A stretch of 64,000 nt of DNA. Origin: Datisca glomerata (lineage: Eukaryota > Streptophyta > Magnoliopsida > Cucurbitales > Datiscaceae). Shown here piece after piece: positions 60,096 through 64,000 of this stretch. The stretch is from assembly GCA_003255025.1 (NCBI GenBank), contig QANY01005078.1:1-64000 (forward strand), written 5' to 3'. A program made the position numbers and the translations under genes. How positions within the stretch are numbered: the stretch's first letter is position 1; every line of letters starts with the position of its first letter. Under the pieces are notes generated by a model, which saw only the letters and a list, made by a program, of their open reading frames with translations, was not told the DNA's origin and ran no database searches.

Positions 60096-62044
60096 AATAT
60101 TGATAACTGCAATTTAAAAAATACATGATTCAATATAATTGATAAATATCTAAATTTCAAAAAGTAAACATGATGCCTGAATGCAATCATAATAAACACA
60201 TAAATTTAGCATTTACTAATCACAATAAAACAACCCAACGATTAATGTGCTGCCTTAGAGTCGGTCAAATTAACCTCAGACTGTCTATGAGGCATTCTCA
60301 CCCTTATTAATTAAACCCTAAAATATCTCATAGTTTCTCTTTTAACAATAAGGTATCGCTTGTTCGGTCAAGTTGCATCTATCCACATGAAAGCTTATTG
60401 TGACTTCGTGACTGTAACTCATCATTTAAGATTTCACGACTTCATTTAGAATATGCTGCCTTAGGGCCGGTCACAACTAAACTACATCACTTTCTTCTAT
60501 CTTCTTAAGAAGTCCAACTTTGGTATTGGTACAGGTCGAAACCTTCCTTAGAGGGATGAAAACAAAGCTATCTCGAGGCCCTCACTGCACCTCACAGTAT
60601 TGTACTAATGATGGAGACCAAATGTTACATTGACATGTCAACCTTCTCTCACTCACTATTTTAGGATAATGTGTTTCTATTTTAACTAATCATAATTCTA
60701 AATTAATTGCTAGTTAAAATAATAACCCTATAAACATTTAATTATCAGTTAATCCAATCTCATTGGTCTAAGTTCATTTCACTTTATGAAGCTCCTTAGT
60801 CATAATTAGATGAACTTAGATTAACTAATTAATTATATTCATCAGACTTTAATAAAACTCTTTTACTAAAGTCGGTTAACATAAAAGTTATTATAGCCTT
60901 ACTGTGGTGTGATTGTCAAGTTTTAACTCGTTAAAACGTAGTAGTTTAATTGATTTCATAAAGCAATACATAAAAATATATTAGCACAATCCTAATATAT
61001 CATGTTTCTATAGATCAAATGCATGATTAAATAAAACTGTGTGAGATTTTAATGTATGGCATGTGATCGACTAATCCATGGACATGTTATTAAACATAAC
61101 AATTAAAACATTATTAAATAATTAAATAACATAATAATGAACTGAGTGATTATTGAGTATTTCTAAATTACAACCCTTGAAATAAAAAAATTAAAATAAC
61201 AAAGCGAACTTCAAGAATATATATTTCCCAAATATTGTCTTCTCCTCCTGATGTTCATCTTCATAATCTTCAAGCTTTGAACAAAATCATTTTTTAGTTA
61301 GAAAAACTATTTTTCTTAATTAAAATAATTTCTATAATAATCTCTTTCAATATAGTTGACTTTCATTTAGTCAAATAAATACGTTCTTTGTTTTGATCAA
61401 ACTTGGGTCAAACTCAATTAACCTATTAATTTTTAATTTTTATAAAATCAATAATTAATAATTAATTTTAAAATTATATTAGTTTCAAAATTTAAATGGA
61501 TAATTAAAAGAGTTTGGGTTTTAATGAAACACTTAGGTGATAGAATTTGTTGCATGATTTGCTGGAAACTTTCATAAATCGTGTAAATAGTTGTCACTGA
61601 TGAAAAGACTCTCTGATCGCCGTCAATCACCACCGTTGCCTGTCTCACCGCCGGGAAACCACTATTCACCCCGCTACAGTACCATCGGCACTGTTCCCCT
61701 TCACCGAAACAGTATTTTTTGGCGTGAACAGTATTTTTACAGATGAACAGTATTTTTACGTGAATAGTAAATTTCTGCAGTTCATCTCATGCATTTTTCA
61801 TCTTCTCGCATTCGGAATAATTACAACAATATTCAATATAAAATTATATAAATTCATACGCCTCAATTCGGCTTGCACAAGATCTAGGAAAAATTAAAAC
61901 AAAGCATCACCCAATAATCACCATACAATTAACGATCTATTATTTTTCATACATTTAAAAAACATAATCATCCATCATCATACATATCCCATATTATATG
62001 AACAATGCAAGAAAACCCTCATAACATTTAACATATAAATATAT
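60096..62044 (-). other. Non-coding leader of the minus copia
   Basis: About 1.95 kb lies between primer site and gag. No gene was seen. Three copies of GAACAGTATTTTT occur at about 61,707-61,760. Two related blocks (ATGCTGCCTTAGGGCCGGTCA near 60,454 and GTGCTGCCTTAGAGTCGGTCA near 60,247) lie about 205 bp apart. Confidence 0.5.
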
Positions 62045-62071
62045 AAAGACCGCTCTGATACCGCTTACTGA
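62045..62071 (-). other. tRNA-Met primer-binding site of the minus copia
   Basis: On the - strand the LTR end TGACGATCA is followed after GTAAG by CGGTATCAGAGCGG, close to the initiator-Met primer site TGGTATCAGAGC. This fixes element polarity and the LTR edge. Confidence 0.7.
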
Positions 62072-62330
62072 TCGTCACGGCGCGTGCGCGACGGAACCGT
62101 GAAGGCGCGTGACCTATTAAAAAATTAAACTTTTAATAAAAATCAAATCTTTTAATAAAACAAAACTTGCACAACACCACGATAACCAAATAAAAAATTT
62201 TATTGAAAACTCTTTTTCAATCAGTCAGGATCCATTATATATATAAGTTAAATCTACAACATACAAGATTATGAATCATATACCTAATTAGGAATCATAC
62301 AAGATTAGGAATCATACAAGATTAGTACTT
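62072..62330 (-). repeat. 5' LTR remnant of the minus copia
   Basis: It matches the first ~200 bp of the 3' LTR (CGTCACGGCG.TGCGCGA, CCACGATAACCAAATAAA, CAATCAGTCAGGAT, AAATCTACAACATACAAG). At its outer edge AGGAATCATACAAGATT is repeated in tandem (about 62,290-62,325), then a different copia begins. Confidence 0.8.
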
Positions 62331-62333
62331 GTT

Positions 62334-64000
62334 ACTGAGGCCTATTATGTGGCTGACTCTACTTTTTTATGGATTGTGGACTCTGCAGCTACTAACCATA
62401 TTTGTTGTTCCATGCAGCGGTTCAGGTAAATCAGAAGGCTTGATGAGGGCGACTTCAGCTTCTGTTGGAGAAATAGAGCACTAGTATCGACTGTATATGT
62501 TGGAACTATTAAATTGTTATTCGATAGCAGTTTTATGGTTTTAAGTGATGTTTATTATATCCCAGTTTTTTAGAAGAACATTATTTCAATAGCTAGTTTA
62601 ATTGAGCAAAGATTCAGTTTGAATTTCATTGATAAAGATATTGGTATGTTTAGAAATGATTGCTTAATTACTACTACATGTTTGATAAATAAACTTTTTA
62701 ATGTAAAAAACTAATAGTTCCAATGATATGTGACACTAAAGTAAATACTGATTTACAAAGGGATAATAAAAGGTTGAAGTCTGACTCAACCGATCTAACC
62801 TATTTGTGAAACTTACGCCTTGGCCACATTATCCTGGATAGGATTAAAAGACTTGCAAAGGATGGTCCATTTCAAACTTTAAGTGTGAGATCACTACCCA
62901 CATGTGAATCTTGTTAGAAGACAGAATGACTAAGAGAACATTTTCAGCGAGGGTGAAAGAGCCATTCAATGCCTCGAACTCATACATAGTGATGCATGTA
63001 GGCCATTGAATATCCAAGCAAGAAGAGGTTATGAATACTTTGTAATCTTCACTGATGACCACTCACGTTTTGGACATGTTTATCTAATGCACCAAAAGTA
63101 TGAAACCTTCAAAGAGTACATGGCTATGGTGAAAAAATCAATTAGGGAAACAAATCAAAATACTACGATTTGATCGTAGTGGAGAGTACTTACTAGGAGA
63201 GTTCGAAGACTTTCCTAGTACGCCATATAAAAGATGTAATGGACGAAATTCGTCCATAAACACCTTAGAATATGGGGATGACCGACACATTTTCTAAAAT
63301 CGAAGACAGACAAGTTGGCCAGTCGATCAGAATTATGTCTCTTTGTAGGATATCCTAAGGGAACGAAGGGATACATCTTTTATAGTTCAATCAACAAGAA
63401 AACATTCGTGAGCACGAATGCATGTTTTCTTAAAGAGGACTACATAAGAAGTGTGAAGCCGAGAAGCACTCTTATGCTAGAGGAATTCTTGAGTGAAGGA
63501 CACTGAATCCCCAATCAAGAATCATTTCTGATTAAATAAGGGAAGAACCACAGCAGGAGCCAAAGCCTATAGAGCCTCGACGTAGTGTGAGGGTTGTGAG
63601 ACAGACTGACAGGTACATGTCTTATAGCGATGCCTTAATAGTAGTCTCAGATAAGGATCATGATAACATGTCTCCTACTCACAGGCTATAGTTGGTCCTA
63701 AAGCAAAACTATGGCAAGAAGCCATGAACGTTGAGTTACAATCGATGTACTCGAATGGAGTCTGAAAACTTGTAGATCCTCCTAAAGTGGTAAAACCCGT
63801 AGGGTGTAAATGAATTTATAAGAAAAATAGAGGTCCGGATGGAAATGTGGAGACATTCAAAGCTAGACTAGTAGCCAATGGCTATACCCAAAAGGAAGGT
63901 ATTGACTATTAGCATACCTTCTAGCCAGTGGCCATGCTTAAATCCATCTGAATTCTCTTGTCCATTGTTGCAGCTCTCAATTATGAAATCTGGCAGATGG
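62334..64000 (+). mobile_element. Ty1/copia pol, plus orientation, partial and decayed
   Basis: Frame pieces in order: protease (FLWIVDSAATNHICCSMQRF; DVYYIPVF), integrase zinc part (KRTFSARVKEPF-like, ECLELIHSDACRPLN), core (YFVIFTDDHSRFGHVYLMHQ; KYETFKEYM). The integrase C-terminal part at 63315-63506 reads SELCLFVGYPKGTKGYIFYS and FVSTNACFLKEDYI. RT start from about 63715 reads [51 protein letters not shown]. Core and C-terminal integrase are joined by a deletion near 63,220-63,290. Gag is missing and the rest runs off the window. Confidence 0.85.

Larger units (their letters stand above)
53866..62330 (-). mobile_element. Ty1/copia element, minus orientation, decayed
   Basis: Read on the - strand: 5' LTR remnant, tRNA-Met primer site, ~2-kb leader, gag with zinc knuckle, protease, integrase, RT, RNase H, polypurine tract, 3' LTR of 2.39 kb. 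This is complete in order but broken by many stops. The 5' LTR keeps only about 260 bp before another copia sequence begins. LTR overlaps (53,866-54,070 with 62,070-62,275) look about 85-90% identical by eye, pointing to an old insertion. Confidence 0.85.

Overview
The window is nuclear DNA from a flowering plant, probably a eudicot. It is AT-rich and crowded with degenerate transposable elements: Ty3/gypsy, Ty1/copia, CACTA, TRIM and LARD-like elements, and MITEs. It also carries an organelle-DNA insert, and only one ordinary protein gene is visible. Almost every long open frame is a piece of a decayed transposon broken by stops and frameshifts. No species can be named from sequence reading alone.

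Layout. 1-~10.3 kb: one decayed Ty3/gypsy element of the Tat type on the + strand, with gag, protease, a G-patch-like stretch, reverse transcriptase, two RNase H regions, integrase, a tandem-repeat 3' region, a polypurine tract and part of the 3' LTR. 10.4-12.3 kb: a microsatellite, paired hairpins, a CACTA-like end, a diffuse AT-rich tandem repeat and a TRIM element. 12.69-13.56 kb: the single credible cellular gene, a two-exon gene for a small membrane protein. 13.6-21.8 kb: AT-rich intergenic DNA with MITEs, a second block of the diffuse tandem repeat (with a Mutator-type MITE cleanly inserted) and an inverted TRIM-like pair. 21.8-24.6 kb: a copia element on the - strand lacking reverse transcriptase.

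25.08-~35.5 kb: a CACTA transposon whose TNP2-type transposase gene has its 5' part, apparently with promoter, repeated three times in tandem. Its DUF4216 region is interrupted by an insert carrying mitochondrial cox1 and plastid psaB fragments. 35.8-37.0 kb: a copia integrase fragment next to an oppositely oriented copia LTR fragment. 38.5-39.0 kb: a solitary CACTA end. 40.1-43.3 kb: a LARD-like element with two LTRs on the - strand, abutting a copia LTR/leader fragment. 46-49.3 kb: a long-TIR element, a second TRIM copy and a MITE.

49.39-52.9 kb: a roughly 3.5-kb foldback structure with arms over 1 kb long, built from an iterated short motif, a ~300-bp module and 21-bp arrays. This is the least ordinary structure in the window. 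52.9-64 kb: a copia LTR on +, a copia element on - with a 2.4-kb 3' LTR, then + strand copia pol running off the end; this looks like a nested insertion followed by a deletion.

No operon or shared pathway is present. The relations between features are insertion, nesting, tandem duplication and truncation. All identities come from motif recognition by eye; no database search was run.
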